The position numbers were made by a program, and so were the translations under genes. DNA of 64,000 nt from Nocardia tengchongensis (lineage in GTDB: Bacteria; Actinomycetota; Actinomycetes; Mycobacteriales; Mycobacteriaceae), in the NCBI RefSeq assembly GCF_018362975.1, contig NZ_CP074371.1:7942013-8006012 (forward strand), written 5' to 3'. This document shows positions 8,785 to 17,877 of this stretch, in pieces (position 1 is the stretch's first letter; each line of letters begins with the position of its first letter). The notes under the pieces were generated by a model, which saw only the letters and a program-made list of their open reading frames with translations, searched no databases and had not been told where the DNA came from.

Positions 8785-9330
8785 GTGCCAACTCCGCGGA
8801 GGGTCGCCCTGTCCGTCGCCCTGGTGGCGGCGCTGATCACCGGTCTCGCGTTCGCGGGTCTGCCGGTGTTCGTGCATCCACAGGTCGATCCGCTGCGCCG
8901 GGCCGACGCCATCGTGGTGCTGGGCGGAACCGCCTACGCTCGCTACGACCTGGGGTTGCGGCTGGCGCAGGAGGGGTACGCGCCCGAACTGCTGATCTCG
9001 CGCTCCACCGGGCAGGACGACGTGATGATGGACCGCTACTGCGACGGCGGGTTCGCGTTCCGGGTCTCCTGCTTCGTGCCGGACCCGTGGACCACCCAGG
9101 GCGAGGCGCGCGAGATCCGCCGGCGCGCCCAGGCCGGGCACTGGCAGCACATCATCGTGGTGACCTACACGCCGCACGTCTCGCGGGCGCGGTACATCGT
9201 GGAAAAGTGCTTTTCCGGACAGATCACCATGGTGGCGAGCCCCAGCGATTCGGGGCTGTTGTTCTGGTCCTGGATGTATGTCCGGCAGTCGGCCGGTTAT
9301 GTGCGCGCGTTTCTGCAGCGCGGCTGCTGA
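8785..9330 (+). CDS. YdcF/SanA-like DUF218 membrane protein
   Basis: A 181-aa protein with one N-terminal membrane segment (about 8-30, VALSVALVAALITGLAFAGLPVF) and a DUF218 domain: DAIVVLGGTAYARYDLGLRLAQEG, then APELLISRST and a late IIVVTYTPHVSRARYI. DUF218 proteins such as ElyC and SanA act at the cell envelope; the biochemical activity is not settled. GTG 8785 is 7 nt after TACCGT, so the transcript is probably leaderless. It is divergent from the NTF2-like gene. Confidence 0.8.
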   Translation: MPTPRRVALSVALVAALITGLAFAGLPVFVHPQVDPLRRADAIVVLGGTAYARYDLGLRLAQEGYAPELLISRSTGQDDVMMDRYCDGGFAFRVSCFVPDPWTTQGEAREIRRRAQAGHWQHIIVVTYTPHVSRARYIVEKCFSGQITMVASPSDSGLLFWSWMYVRQSAGYVRAFLQRGC

Positions 9331-9429
9331 AAGATGCGCCACGGCCGCGCAATTGAGCGGTTACGATGAGGTCCGGGCAAAGGGAAGCGCGTCCTCTCGG
9401 GGGTGGATGCGGGTGCGGGAGGATTTCCG

Positions 9430-11022
9430 GTGCATATCGACGACCTCAGTACCGTGCGGGACAGCGAGCTGACGGCGGATCTGTGCATTATCGGGTCCGG
9501 ACCGGCCGGTCTGACCCTGGCCGCCGAACTCGCGGGAAGTTCGCTGCGAGTGCTGGTACTGGAAAGCGGTGGCCGGGAACTCACACCGGATGGCGACGCG
9601 CTCAATGACATCGAGAATGTCGGGGCCGCCCGGGCCCAGCCCTATCGCAATGCCCGAAATCGCATTCTCGGCGGCAGTTCGCATACCTGGAGCGGGCGCT
9701 GCGCACCCCTGGACGAGCTGGATTTCGCGCGCCGGTCCTGGGTCCCGTTCTCGGGCTGGCCGATCGGATCGTCCGAGGTGGAGCCCTATCTGGACCGCGC
9801 CGCGGCGCATCTGGGCCTGGGCTACGGGGCCGGGTTCACCGGCGACCGGTTCTGGGAGCTGGCCGATCGGAATCCGCCGGCGCAGGAGGTGGACCGGCGC
9901 TGGGTGCGGCCCTACTTCTGGCAGATCAGCAAGGACCCCGCGGATCCCTTCGACTCCAAGCGATTCGGCCCGCACGCCGCGGAAATTACCGCAGCTAATG
10001 TTCGAATTCTGTTGAATGCCACCGTAACCCACATCGATACCGATCCCGATGGCGTCCGCGTCGAGGCATTGCGGGTCGCGGATTCCGCCGGGAATGAACG
10101 CGTCGTGCGCGCGACGCGCATTGTGCTGGCCACCGGCGGAATCGAAAACGCCCGCCTGCTGCTGGCCTCGAATCGCATTGCGCCCGCCGGCGTCGGCAAT
10201 CGGCACGATGTGGTGGGCCGGTATCTGCTCGATCATCGCTGCGGCGTGGTCGGCATGCTCGATCCGCACAGCTCCGCCGCCGCACGGGATCGTTTCGGCA
10301 AATACGTCGTGAAAACCCGCGGCGGCAAGCACACGTTTCTGCACGGGCTCGCGCTGTCCCCCGACCTCCAGGCCGACGAGGGACTACTCAACTGCGCCTT
10401 GTGGATTCAGGAGGTGCCCGCCGAGGACGACCCCTGGGAGTCGGTGAAGAACCTGCTGCGCGGTCACATGAACCTGCACGACGCGCGCACCGTCGCCAGC
10501 AATCCCGGGCTGCTGCTCTCCGGGGCCAAGCGCCGGCTCATCGATCACACCGGCCTGCCCCGCAAGCTCGAACAGGTGGAGCTGCGCTGCATGGTCGAAC
10601 AGGCGCCGAACCCGGACAGCCGAATCAGCCTGGGCGACACCGTCGATCGACTCGGGCTACCGCATCCGCGGATCGACTGGAAGACCAGCGCCCAGGAGGA
10701 CACCACGGTCCGCCGCGCCGCGGCCCTGGTCGCCGGCGAGTTCGCCCGCCTCGGCTACACCCCGCCCGCCCTGGACGAATGGGTCCGCGAGGCCAGCAGC
10801 CTCCCGCCCCGGCTCACCGACTGGGCCCACCCCACCGGCGCCACCCGCATGTCCGCCGACCCGCGCACCGGCGTGGTGGACCGCGACTGCCGGGTGCACG
10901 GCATGGAGAACCTCTACATCGCGGGCAGTTCGGTGTTCCCCACTAACGGCCACGCCAATCCGACGCTCACCATCGTCGCCCTCGCGGTGCGGCTGGCAGA
11001 ACGGCTCCGCCGCACCGCGTGA
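9430..11022 (+). CDS. GMC-family FAD-dependent oxidoreductase
   Basis: A 530-aa glucose-methanol-choline oxidoreductase, using FAD to oxidise an alcohol group. Seen: the dinucleotide motif GSGPAG (22-27), the GMC stretch NRILGGSSHTWSGRCAPL (about 79-96), and the C-terminal catalytic region HPTGATRM ... LYIAGSSVFPTNGHANPTLTIVALAVRLAERL. GTG 9430 is preceded by GGAGG with 7-nt spacing. It is convergent with the mce operon, 6 bp from its last gene. Sterols, sugars and aliphatic alcohols are all possible substrates. Confidence 0.88.
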   Translation: MHIDDLSTVRDSELTADLCIIGSGPAGLTLAAELAGSSLRVLVLESGGRELTPDGDALNDIENVGAARAQPYRNARNRILGGSSHTWSGRCAPLDELDFARRSWVPFSGWPIGSSEVEPYLDRAAAHLGLGYGAGFTGDRFWELADRNPPAQEVDRRWVRPYFWQISKDPADPFDSKRFGPHAAEITAANVRILLNATVTHIDTDPDGVRVEALRVADSAGNERVVRATRIVLATGGIENARLLLASNRIAPAGVGNRHDVVGRYLLDHRCGVVGMLDPHSSAAARDRFGKYVVKTRGGKHTFLHGLALSPDLQADEGLLNCALWIQEVPAEDDPWESVKNLLRGHMNLHDARTVASNPGLLLSGAKRRLIDHTGLPRKLEQVELRCMVEQAPNPDSRISLGDTVDRLGLPHPRIDWKTSAQEDTTVRRAAALVAGEFARLGYTPPALDEWVREASSLPPRLTDWAHPTGATRMSADPRTGVVDRDCRVHGMENLYIAGSSVFPTNGHANPTLTIVALAVRLAERLRRTA

Positions 11023-11028
11023 GGCGGC

Positions 11029-11631
11029 CTACTGCTTGGGCAGCGGCAGGTCGATGCCGCCGACCTCGGTGACCTTCCAGTCACCCGGGTCGACATTGAC
11101 CGTGTAGTAGACGGTGGTGAGCACGCCGTCGGGGTTCTGGGCGTTGGTGGAGTTCACGTTCAGATAGACGTTCACCTTGTACAGGCCGTTGTCGCGGTTG
11201 ATCACCTGGGAGCTGAGCAGGGTGGGGCTCGAGGTCCACTTCAGCGGGACCAGGATCTCCTGCAGCTTGGAGGAGGTCGCGTCGAACTTGCCCGCCAGCG
11301 ACGGGGTGGTGTTGGCCTTGAGGCGCGCGGTCCAGGCGTTGAAGTCGGCGTAGTTGAGATTGGCCGCGCCCATGGCGTAGTCGGAGGCGACCTGCTCGGC
11401 GTGCTTGTCGTCGGCCGCGCGGGTGGCGTGCGCGTCGACGTCGCCGCGGGCGGACTGCCACAGCACGGTGACGGTCACCAGCGCGGCGATCAGCAAGGCG
11501 GCCGCGGCCGCGGTCACCAGCGTCGAAACCCGCAGCGACACCGTCTTGCCCGGAGCCTGCGCCGGGTCCACGGGGGTGGCGTACGGGTCGGGATGGGCGG
11601 TGGTCTCGGTCTGCTCGGTGTTCTCGGCCAT
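11029..11631 (-). CDS. Mce-associated membrane protein
   Basis: A 200-aa protein at the distal end of the mce operon. It has a cytosolic Thr/Pro-rich N-terminus, one membrane helix (about 34-58, VSTLVTAAAAALLIAALVTVTVLW) and an extracytoplasmic domain ending in TVYYTVNVDPGDWKVTEVGGIDLPLPKQ, the usual NTF2-like fold of Mas/Mam proteins. Such proteins stabilise Mce transporters. It starts 23 bp after MceF and only one such gene is present, whereas mycobacterial mce operons often carry two or more. Confidence 0.88.
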   Translation of the reverse strand: MAENTEQTETTAHPDPYATPVDPAQAPGKTVSLRVSTLVTAAAAALLIAALVTVTVLWQSARGDVDAHATRAADDKHAEQVASDYAMGAANLNYADFNAWTARLKANTTPSLAGKFDATSSKLQEILVPLKWTSSPTLLSSQVINRDNGLYKVNVYLNVNSTNAQNPDGVLTTVYYTVNVDPGDWKVTEVGGIDLPLPKQ

Positions 11632-11654
11632 GGGTTATCTCCTTGCTGGAACTG

Positions 11655-12611
11655 CTACTTCACTTCGACCTGCACGCGCACGGCACCGTCACCGGTGGAC
11701 GCGAGCGCCTGCGAGATCAAGCTGCTGATATCGATGTGCGGCCCGGCCGTGCGCGCGGCGTCGGCGAGCGGCTGCAATTGGGGTGCGAGAGTCTTCAATT
11801 CGGGTCCGGCCTGCTGCAACCAGTCGGTCAGCCGGGACAGGAAGGATGCCAGCCCGTTGCCATCCACATATGCCTGGGGACCGGGGGCACGCTCGACGAG
11901 TCTACCGACAGCATTGATGAGCTGCTCGAGCGACTGCTCGAACTGCACGAATGCCGGTGCAGCGGTGGCCGTCGCGGCTCCTATACCCGCCATGTCCGAG
12001 GCCGCGACCTGGAAGCTGTTGAGTAGCTGGGCAATCTTGGGCTCGCGGCTCAGAATGGCCGCGGCCAGCAGGTCACCCGCGCGGGTCAGGTTCGGCATGG
12101 CCGAATCCGTGTCGTGGAAGGCCGCTCCCAGCGTGCTCGCCAATGAGGCGGCCACCTTGGGGTCGAGCTGGTTCATGACCTTGTTCAGCTGCCGCGACAC
12201 CTCGGGAATGGACAGCGGCGACTTCACCGCGGCGGCGTCGAGGCGCTGACCGTCCCTGATGAAGGGCCCGCCGGCGGTGCGCGGCCGGAACTCCACGAAC
12301 GGCTCGCCCAGCGCGGACAGCTGCTCGATGGTGATGTCGCTGTCGGTGGGCAGCTTGCGGTCGCCGTCGATGCGGAAGCCCACCTCGACACCGCGCGCGG
12401 TGGAGTCCACCGAGGTGATCTTGCCGACCCGCAGCCCGGTGAGCAGAATCGGCGAACCCACGCTCAGGCCACCGGAATTCGCGATCACCAGCGACGCGTC
12501 GGTGTGATGCGCGAACGGATCCGCCCGCACCACCCCGAAGGTCAGATAGCTCGCGCCCACCACGGTCACCACCGCGATGCCGCCCAGCGACGCCACCGAG
12601 CCCCACTTCAT
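11655..12611 (-). CDS. mceF: MceF, MlaD-domain lipid-transport subunit
   Basis: A 318-aa sixth subunit of the Mce complex. One N-terminal helix (MKWGSVASLGGIAVVTVVGASYLTFG) is followed by an MlaD domain (VIANSGGLSVGSPILLTGLRVGKITSVD, about 42-115) and a long helical region ending AVRVQVEVK. The six Mce proteins form a heterohexameric tube that carries lipids across the envelope. Its ATG overlaps the mceE stop by 4 nt (ATGA), so translation is coupled. Confidence 0.93.
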   Translation of the reverse strand: MKWGSVASLGGIAVVTVVGASYLTFGVVRADPFAHHTDASLVIANSGGLSVGSPILLTGLRVGKITSVDSTARGVEVGFRIDGDRKLPTDSDITIEQLSALGEPFVEFRPRTAGGPFIRDGQRLDAAAVKSPLSIPEVSRQLNKVMNQLDPKVAASLASTLGAAFHDTDSAMPNLTRAGDLLAAAILSREPKIAQLLNSFQVAASDMAGIGAATATAAPAFVQFEQSLEQLINAVGRLVERAPGPQAYVDGNGLASFLSRLTDWLQQAGPELKTLAPQLQPLADAARTAGPHIDISSLISQALASTGDGAVRVQVEVK

Positions 12612-13741
12612 CGCACCGCTCCGATCATGCGCAGCCCGGCCAGCACGGCGCCGACCTGATCATCGCGCGACACCGAATCCGCCTGGACGCCGGTGACATT
12701 CACCTTCGGACCGTTCTCCACGAACGGAATCAGCTTGTCCCGCAACAGCGAGACCAGCAGCGACAGGTTCGACGGCACCGACAGATCCAGCGGCTTGCCC
12801 GACAGCGCCAGCGGCGCGAACGACTGCGTCACCGGATCCAGCGCGGTCGCCAGCGGAGCCAGCCACACCAGCGACTGCCCCAATTGCCCCAGCACCGCGA
12901 AGATCTGGGTGACGCCCTTGATGGAGTCGGTGATGCCGGTCATCGCGTCCACCGACTCCTGGCTGAGCTGATGGTCCAGGAAGTCCGCGCGATCGTGCAG
13001 CACCTGGGCGTTCACGCCCAGGCCGTTGAGCAGCTTGTCGACCTGATCCAGATTCGCCGCCAGATCCACCGCGTTCCCGGCCGCGTTCTGCGCGATGCGC
13101 TTGGTCTCGTTCGGGTCCCGCGGCAGCACCGCGTTGACATGATTGATGATGTCCTGCAACTGGTTCACCGCCCCGCCCTGGGTGAAGGCGGCCAGCGCGG
13201 CCATGGTGTCCTCCAGCTGCACCGGCGGCCGGGTGTGATCCTGACCGATGGTGCCGCCGTCCCGCAGCAGCGAACCGAAACCGTCCGGCGGCGTGCTCAA
13301 TGCCAGGTGGATGTCACCGAGCACGGTGTTCTGCCGCAGTTCGGCCACCGTGGTCGTCGGCAGCTGCGCCTTCGACGAGATGTCGGCGTCCACCACCACA
13401 TAGCCGCCGCGCCCGCCGGCCTGCGCCGACTCCACCACGTGCACGCCCTCGACCGTGCCGACCTGCGCGCCGTTGGCGATGACCTTCGCCTTCGCGGGCA
13501 GATTCAGCACATTGCCGAACTCGATGTGAATGCGATACGTCGAACCCGAGATGGTGGTCCCGGGCACCGGCACCGCGGCCGGGTCGAAGGCACAGCCGCC
13601 CGCCCCGGCCAGCAGCCCCGCCGCCAGCACCGCCGCGCCGATGCGCTCGGGCCGACGCCGCGCCGGGGCCGCCCCCACCGCGGTCCCGGCGCGACCGGCG
13701 GCCGCGGTGTCGAGCTGGAAGTTCCAGCGTCCGATTCTCAT
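12608..13741 (-). CDS. mceE: MceE, Mce-family subunit, probable lipoprotein
   Basis: A 377-aa protein. Its N-terminus (about 1-50) has a twin-Arg-like RRR segment, then AAVLAAGLLAGAGGC, a plausible though non-canonical lipobox (AGGC), as expected because MceE homologues (LprK group) are lipoproteins. The MlaD domain follows (VLNLPAKAKVIANGAQVGTVEGVHV), then a helical tube region. ATG 13741 overlaps the mceD stop as ATGA. A far longer upstream extension in this frame is an artefact. Confidence 0.9.
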   Translation of the reverse strand: MRIGRWNFQLDTAAAGRAGTAVGAAPARRRPERIGAAVLAAGLLAGAGGCAFDPAAVPVPGTTISGSTYRIHIEFGNVLNLPAKAKVIANGAQVGTVEGVHVVESAQAGGRGGYVVVDADISSKAQLPTTTVAELRQNTVLGDIHLALSTPPDGFGSLLRDGGTIGQDHTRPPVQLEDTMAALAAFTQGGAVNQLQDIINHVNAVLPRDPNETKRIAQNAAGNAVDLAANLDQVDKLLNGLGVNAQVLHDRADFLDHQLSQESVDAMTGITDSIKGVTQIFAVLGQLGQSLVWLAPLATALDPVTQSFAPLALSGKPLDLSVPSNLSLLVSLLRDKLIPFVENGPKVNVTGVQADSVSRDDQVGAVLAGLRMIGAVR

Positions 13742-14820
13742 CGCGCACCTGCCATTCCGAGCACCAGCGGCACCAGCGGGACGTTCACCATGCCGTCGGC
13801 GGCATCGGTGCAGCTGCCCGGGGTGACGGCATTGACGGCGGCGCACACCTGCTCGGCCTGCGGGGCCGGGAGGGCCGCCCGCGGCGAACCGTAGGAGATG
13901 CCGTTGCCCGTCACGTTCTGGGCGGCATTGGTCAGCACCGGCAGCTTGCGCACCACCTCCGAGAGCGAGCCGACATTGGCGCGCAGCAGGCGCACCAGCG
14001 GCAAGGTGTCGTCGAGCGCGCGCATGATCGGGTCACCGGCGATGGTGGCCAGGTCGTTGAGCATGGGCAGCACCGCACCGAATCGATCGATGAGTTGCGC
14101 ACCGGGGCCGAGCAATTCGGTACTGGCGTTGTTCAGCGCCGGGCCCAGCCGCAGCAGCATCGAGCGCAGATCACCCCAGTGCTGTTCGACCTTCTCGCCC
14201 ACCGAGGCGAAGGCGTCGAAGATGCCCGCCAGATGCCCGATATCGGCATCGGGTTGCGCCAGCGCCGAACCCAGCTTCTTGACAATCTCGTTGATCTGCG
14301 GGCCCGCGCCCTGGGTGGCCGCGTCCAGCCCGGACAGGCCGTGCGCCAGCGCATCCGGGGCCTGCGCCTGCTGCAGCTGCGACGACAGGTCGGCCAGCGC
14401 GGTCAGCGTCTCGGTGATGCTCTTGGGCGTCAGGGATTTGGTGATGCAGCGCGAGGAATCCCAGTGCGCCAGGTTCTTGCCGCCGTTGAGCACCGCCAGA
14501 TTGCGGTCGGCCACAATGGAATCCGAGACCGTGGTGGCGGCGGCGTCCGCGTAGACCGGGTACTTCGCGTCGACGGAGAACGTCACCTTCACCTTGGTGC
14601 CGTCGGAATCGACGGAATCGACCGTGCCGACCGGGATTCCGCGCATGGTCACCTTGTTGCCCGCGTACAGGCCGACCGCATCGGGCATGACCGCGCAGTA
14701 GGCGACCGTCTTCTTCATCGGGTCGAACCAGACGAAGTAGCCGACCACCGCCAGCGCCACCACCAGCAGCGCGCCCGCGACCGACATGAACGCCTGCGAG
14801 CCGAGCATCCGCTTGAACAT
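13738..14820 (-). CDS. mceD: MceD, Mce-family subunit
   Basis: A 360-aa protein. N-terminal helix (AFMSVAGALLVVALAVVGYFVWF, about 11-33), then an MlaD domain (AVMPDAVGLYAGNKVTMRGIPVGTVDSVD, about 43-120), then a helical region with two Cys-containing stretches near the end (EQVCAAVNAVTPGSCTDAADG). The start overlaps the mceC stop by one base (TGATG). It is part of the same hexameric lipid transporter as its neighbours. Confidence 0.92.
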   Translation of the reverse strand: MFKRMLGSQAFMSVAGALLVVALAVVGYFVWFDPMKKTVAYCAVMPDAVGLYAGNKVTMRGIPVGTVDSVDSDGTKVKVTFSVDAKYPVYADAAATTVSDSIVADRNLAVLNGGKNLAHWDSSRCITKSLTPKSITETLTALADLSSQLQQAQAPDALAHGLSGLDAATQGAGPQINEIVKKLGSALAQPDADIGHLAGIFDAFASVGEKVEQHWGDLRSMLLRLGPALNNASTELLGPGAQLIDRFGAVLPMLNDLATIAGDPIMRALDDTLPLVRLLRANVGSLSEVVRKLPVLTNAAQNVTGNGISYGSPRAALPAPQAEQVCAAVNAVTPGSCTDAADGMVNVPLVPLVLGMAGAR

Positions 14821-15863
14821 CAGCAGTCCTTCCCGGGCACCGGCACGCACACCTTCGGCGCCGCGGGCAGCGTCACCGTCTGCCGCGACCGGTCCACCGC
14901 GATACCGCCGTCGGGAATCACCAAGTCCGACAACTTCTTCTGCAGTCCCTGCGCCGCGGTCAGCGTCGGCTCGAACTTCTGGCCGAGCTGCTCGAGCTGG
15001 GTGATGGCCTCGGTCAGCTTGGGCTTCAGATCCGTCCAGGTCGGCTGCACGCCGCCGAGACGGCCGAGCACGTCACTGAGCAGGCGGATCGCCTCGGCCA
15101 TTTCAGAATGCTTGTCGTCGAGCACGGTGACCAGCAGATTCGCATTGTCCATCAGCCGGCCCAGATCGGTCTTCGCGCCGTCGTACATGCGCACGTACTC
15201 GTCGGCCACCGCCACCGCGTTCGACACCTGGGTGCGCTGCTTGTCCAGCGCGTCCACGTAGGTGCGCACCGTCTGCAGCGTGGTGCGCAGCGTGTCCGGC
15301 GCGCCGTCGATCGAATTGCCCAGCGCGGCCAGGTTCTGGTTCAGCGTCGAGCCGTCGATCTTGGCCAGCGGGTCGGCCGCGTCCTGAAAGGTCTCGATCA
15401 GGCTGTACGGCAGGCGCACCCGGTCCGCCGGAATCGCCGCCGCACCCAGGGGCTTGCTGCCCGCCGGGAAAACCGCCACGTAGTGGCCGCCGACGATGGT
15501 CAGCATGCGGATGTCCAGGGAGGTCTGATCACCCAGGAACACATCGGATTTCACCGTGAAGCGCATGACGACCTTGTCCGGCTTCAACTCCAGGGACTTG
15601 ACCTCGCCGACCGAGATGCCGGCGACGCGCACGTCGTCGCCCGCCTTCACCGACTGCGCCTCGGACAGTTCCGCGGTGTAGGTGTGCTTGCCGAACGGGA
15701 TCACGTACAGCGCACCGGCGGCGGTCAGGCCCAGCACCAGCACGATCGCGCCGATGATGCCCTGACGCAGATGCCGCTTCTGCTTGGTCGCGTCGTCCAC
15801 GACCCGGTCGTCCCGCTTCAAACGAAGTCCCCACAGCGCACGGGGCAAGGTCATCCGTTGCAT
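14820..15863 (-). CDS. mceC: MceC, Mce-family subunit
   Basis: A 347-aa protein. The N-terminal cytosolic stretch is rich in Arg/Lys (RLKRDDRVVDDATKQKRHLRQG), followed by a membrane helix (IIGAIVLVLGLTAAGALYVIPF), an MlaD domain (ELSEAQSVKAGDDVRVAGISVGEVKSLE) and a long helical domain. ATG 15863 is preferred because AGGTGG lies 5-6 nt upstream; ATG 15854 would give an ATGA overlap with mceB and is the alternative. Confidence 0.9.
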   Translation of the reverse strand: MQRMTLPRALWGLRLKRDDRVVDDATKQKRHLRQGIIGAIVLVLGLTAAGALYVIPFGKHTYTAELSEAQSVKAGDDVRVAGISVGEVKSLELKPDKVVMRFTVKSDVFLGDQTSLDIRMLTIVGGHYVAVFPAGSKPLGAAAIPADRVRLPYSLIETFQDAADPLAKIDGSTLNQNLAALGNSIDGAPDTLRTTLQTVRTYVDALDKQRTQVSNAVAVADEYVRMYDGAKTDLGRLMDNANLLVTVLDDKHSEMAEAIRLLSDVLGRLGGVQPTWTDLKPKLTEAITQLEQLGQKFEPTLTAAQGLQKKLSDLVIPDGGIAVDRSRQTVTLPAAPKVCVPVPGKDC

Positions 15864-16849
15864 ATCGCCACCTGCTGTCCCGAAACGAGCACCTTGACCA
15901 CCGGCGGCGGTTCCGCGGTTCCCTTGCTGCACACCGGCTTCCAGCCACTCGGACCGGCCGGCAGCGCCGCGTCGGCCGCGCTCAGCACGGCGGGCAGGCG
16001 GCCGAGGGCGGCCACCGCCTCCTTGGCGTCGGGGAAGATCCGGCGGATCAGCGCGTCCACGTCGGAGCCGCTGTCGATCCCCAGCGTGCGCAGCAGATTG
16101 TCGATCGGCCGCAGCACCGACGGCGCGGTGATCGCGAATTGCGCCAGGCCGCCGATGTTCTGCTGCAACGCCTCGAAGATGTCGGACAGCTGCTTCAGCA
16201 ACGGCACCAGGTAGTGCACGCGCCCGCCCAGCCGGTCCGACAGATCCGACATGTTGTGGATCAGCGTCGAGATGACCTGCTGCCGACTGTCCACGTACGA
16301 CGCCAGTTTCCCGATCGCGTCCATGGCCGGGCCGAGACCGCTGCCGTCCCCCTCGATCAGCGCCACCATGCTCGCGCTGAACTGGTTGATGGCCTCCGGA
16401 GAGATGGTCTGCAGCACCGGCTTCAGGCCGTTGAACAGCTGCGTCACATCGAACGACGGCACCGTGTGGTCCTCGCCGATGCGCGCGCCCGCCGCCAGCC
16501 GGGCGCCCGGCTGCGGCTGCTGCTGCAGATCGATGTACCGCTGCCCGGTCAGATTCTGGTAGCGGATGGCCAGTTTGGAGTTGTCGTAGACGGGCGAATC
16601 GGTCTTGACCGACACCTGCACCCGCGCCTTCGCGCCCTCCAGGCTGACCTGCTTCACCTTGCCGACCTGCACGCCGTACATGCGCACGTCATCGCCGACT
16701 TTGAGGCCGTTGGCATCGGTGAAGATCGCGTCGTGGGTCTCGGTCCTTCCCGACACGGGGCGTTGAATCGCGGTGAGCACCAACATGAGCACCACGCCGA
16801 TGACGCCCGCGAACAACGCCAGCCGCCACGCGGCTTGCTTGACGTTCAT
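15851..16849 (-). CDS. mceB: MceB, Mce-family subunit
   Basis: A 332-aa protein. N-terminal helix (LALFAGVIGVVLMLVLTAI), MlaD domain (IFTDANGLKVGDDVRMYGVQVGKVKQVS, about 42-115) with the conserved KLAIRYQNLTGQRYIDL, then a helical region and a Cys-containing tail (KPVCSKGT, QQVAICNG). ATG 16849 overlaps the mceA stop as ATGA. Confidence 0.92.
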   Translation of the reverse strand: MNVKQAAWRLALFAGVIGVVLMLVLTAIQRPVSGRTETHDAIFTDANGLKVGDDVRMYGVQVGKVKQVSLEGAKARVQVSVKTDSPVYDNSKLAIRYQNLTGQRYIDLQQQPQPGARLAAGARIGEDHTVPSFDVTQLFNGLKPVLQTISPEAINQFSASMVALIEGDGSGLGPAMDAIGKLASYVDSRQQVISTLIHNMSDLSDRLGGRVHYLVPLLKQLSDIFEALQQNIGGLAQFAITAPSVLRPIDNLLRTLGIDSGSDVDALIRRIFPDAKEAVAALGRLPAVLSAADAALPAGPSGWKPVCSKGTAEPPPVVKVLVSGQQVAICNG

Positions 16850-17874
16850 CGGGCGCCTCCCAGCAGCGGCACCGCGATCGCCGGCACACCCTTCAGCTCG
16901 ACCTGCACGTTCAGCACCGGCCCCTGCCCGGTATCGGGCATGGCGGCGCGCAAACGCTCCAGCAGCAGCCGCAATTCGACCGCGGACTGCTGCGGCTGCG
17001 GCACCATCCGCGCCAGCGCGGTCAGCACCGGCACCAGCATGTCGGTGGCGCCGGAGAGCTGAGTTCCGGCCTGCGAGAAGGTAGTTGCCAGTGCGGGCAG
17101 CAGCGTGCCGGTGACGGTCGCGACACCCTTGTCATAGGCGGCTCGATCGGACTGCAAGCGCTGCATACTGCGGATCAGATCCACCACCTGCACCGTCGCG
17201 CCCGCGAACCGGCCACCGCCGTCGAAGGCCGGGCCCAGCTCACCGAACAGCCGCGACATCGGCATCTTCTGGTTGTCGGCGATGGTGCGCTGCGCGGTGA
17301 TCAGGGCCTGCGCCAGCGGCGTGAACGCCTGGGTGTCGGCCGCGGCCTGCGCGATGACCGAGGCCATCTGCGGCGTCAGCACCGAACCGCCCACCTGCGC
17401 GGCATTGCGCAGGATCGACCCCATGGTGGCGTCGTAGACCTCGCTCGCGCGGCGGCCGGTGAAGTCCAGCACCGTGCCCGAACGCAGCGGGGAACCGCCG
17501 TCGCCCTTGCGCAATTCGATCTCGCTGATGCCGAACAGGTTCGCGGGCGCGTAATCCACCCGCAGGCTGTCGTCGAAGCCGAACAGCTTCGAATCGTCCA
17601 GGCGCAGCGAGATCTGCTGCGTTCCATGCTGGTCCGGGGCGATGTCGGTGACCTTGCCGACCACCACGCCATTGGCGCGCACCTCGGTGCCGACCAGCAC
17701 GCCGTCACCGATCTGCTCGGTGCGCAACGAGATCGGCATCCCCGGCTCGTCCTGCTGTGAGTGGTACAGCGCCCAGCCGGCGACCACCGTCACCACCAGC
17801 GCCAACGCGACCGTGCCGACCGTCATCGCACGCTTGCGATCGACGGCCACACCCGGCATTCCGTAATTCGGCAT
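16846..17874 (-). CDS. mceA: MceA, Mce-family subunit
   Basis: A 342-aa first Mce subunit. A basic start and one helix (about 17-36, TVGTVALALVVTVVAGWALY) precede the MlaD domain (LRTEQIGDGVLVGTEVRANGVVVGKVTDI, about 50-130) and a helical tail. ATG 17874 begins 3 bp after the YrbEB stop with GGGGTAGGGG upstream. Which of the mce families (mce1 to mce6) this operon belongs to cannot be settled by eye. Confidence 0.92.
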   Translation of the reverse strand: MPNYGMPGVAVDRKRAMTVGTVALALVVTVVAGWALYHSQQDEPGMPISLRTEQIGDGVLVGTEVRANGVVVGKVTDIAPDQHGTQQISLRLDDSKLFGFDDSLRVDYAPANLFGISEIELRKGDGGSPLRSGTVLDFTGRRASEVYDATMGSILRNAAQVGGSVLTPQMASVIAQAAADTQAFTPLAQALITAQRTIADNQKMPMSRLFGELGPAFDGGGRFAGATVQVVDLIRSMQRLQSDRAAYDKGVATVTGTLLPALATTFSQAGTQLSGATDMLVPVLTALARMVPQPQQSAVELRLLLERLRAAMPDTGQGPVLNVQVELKGVPAIAVPLLGGAR

Positions 17875-17877
17875 CCC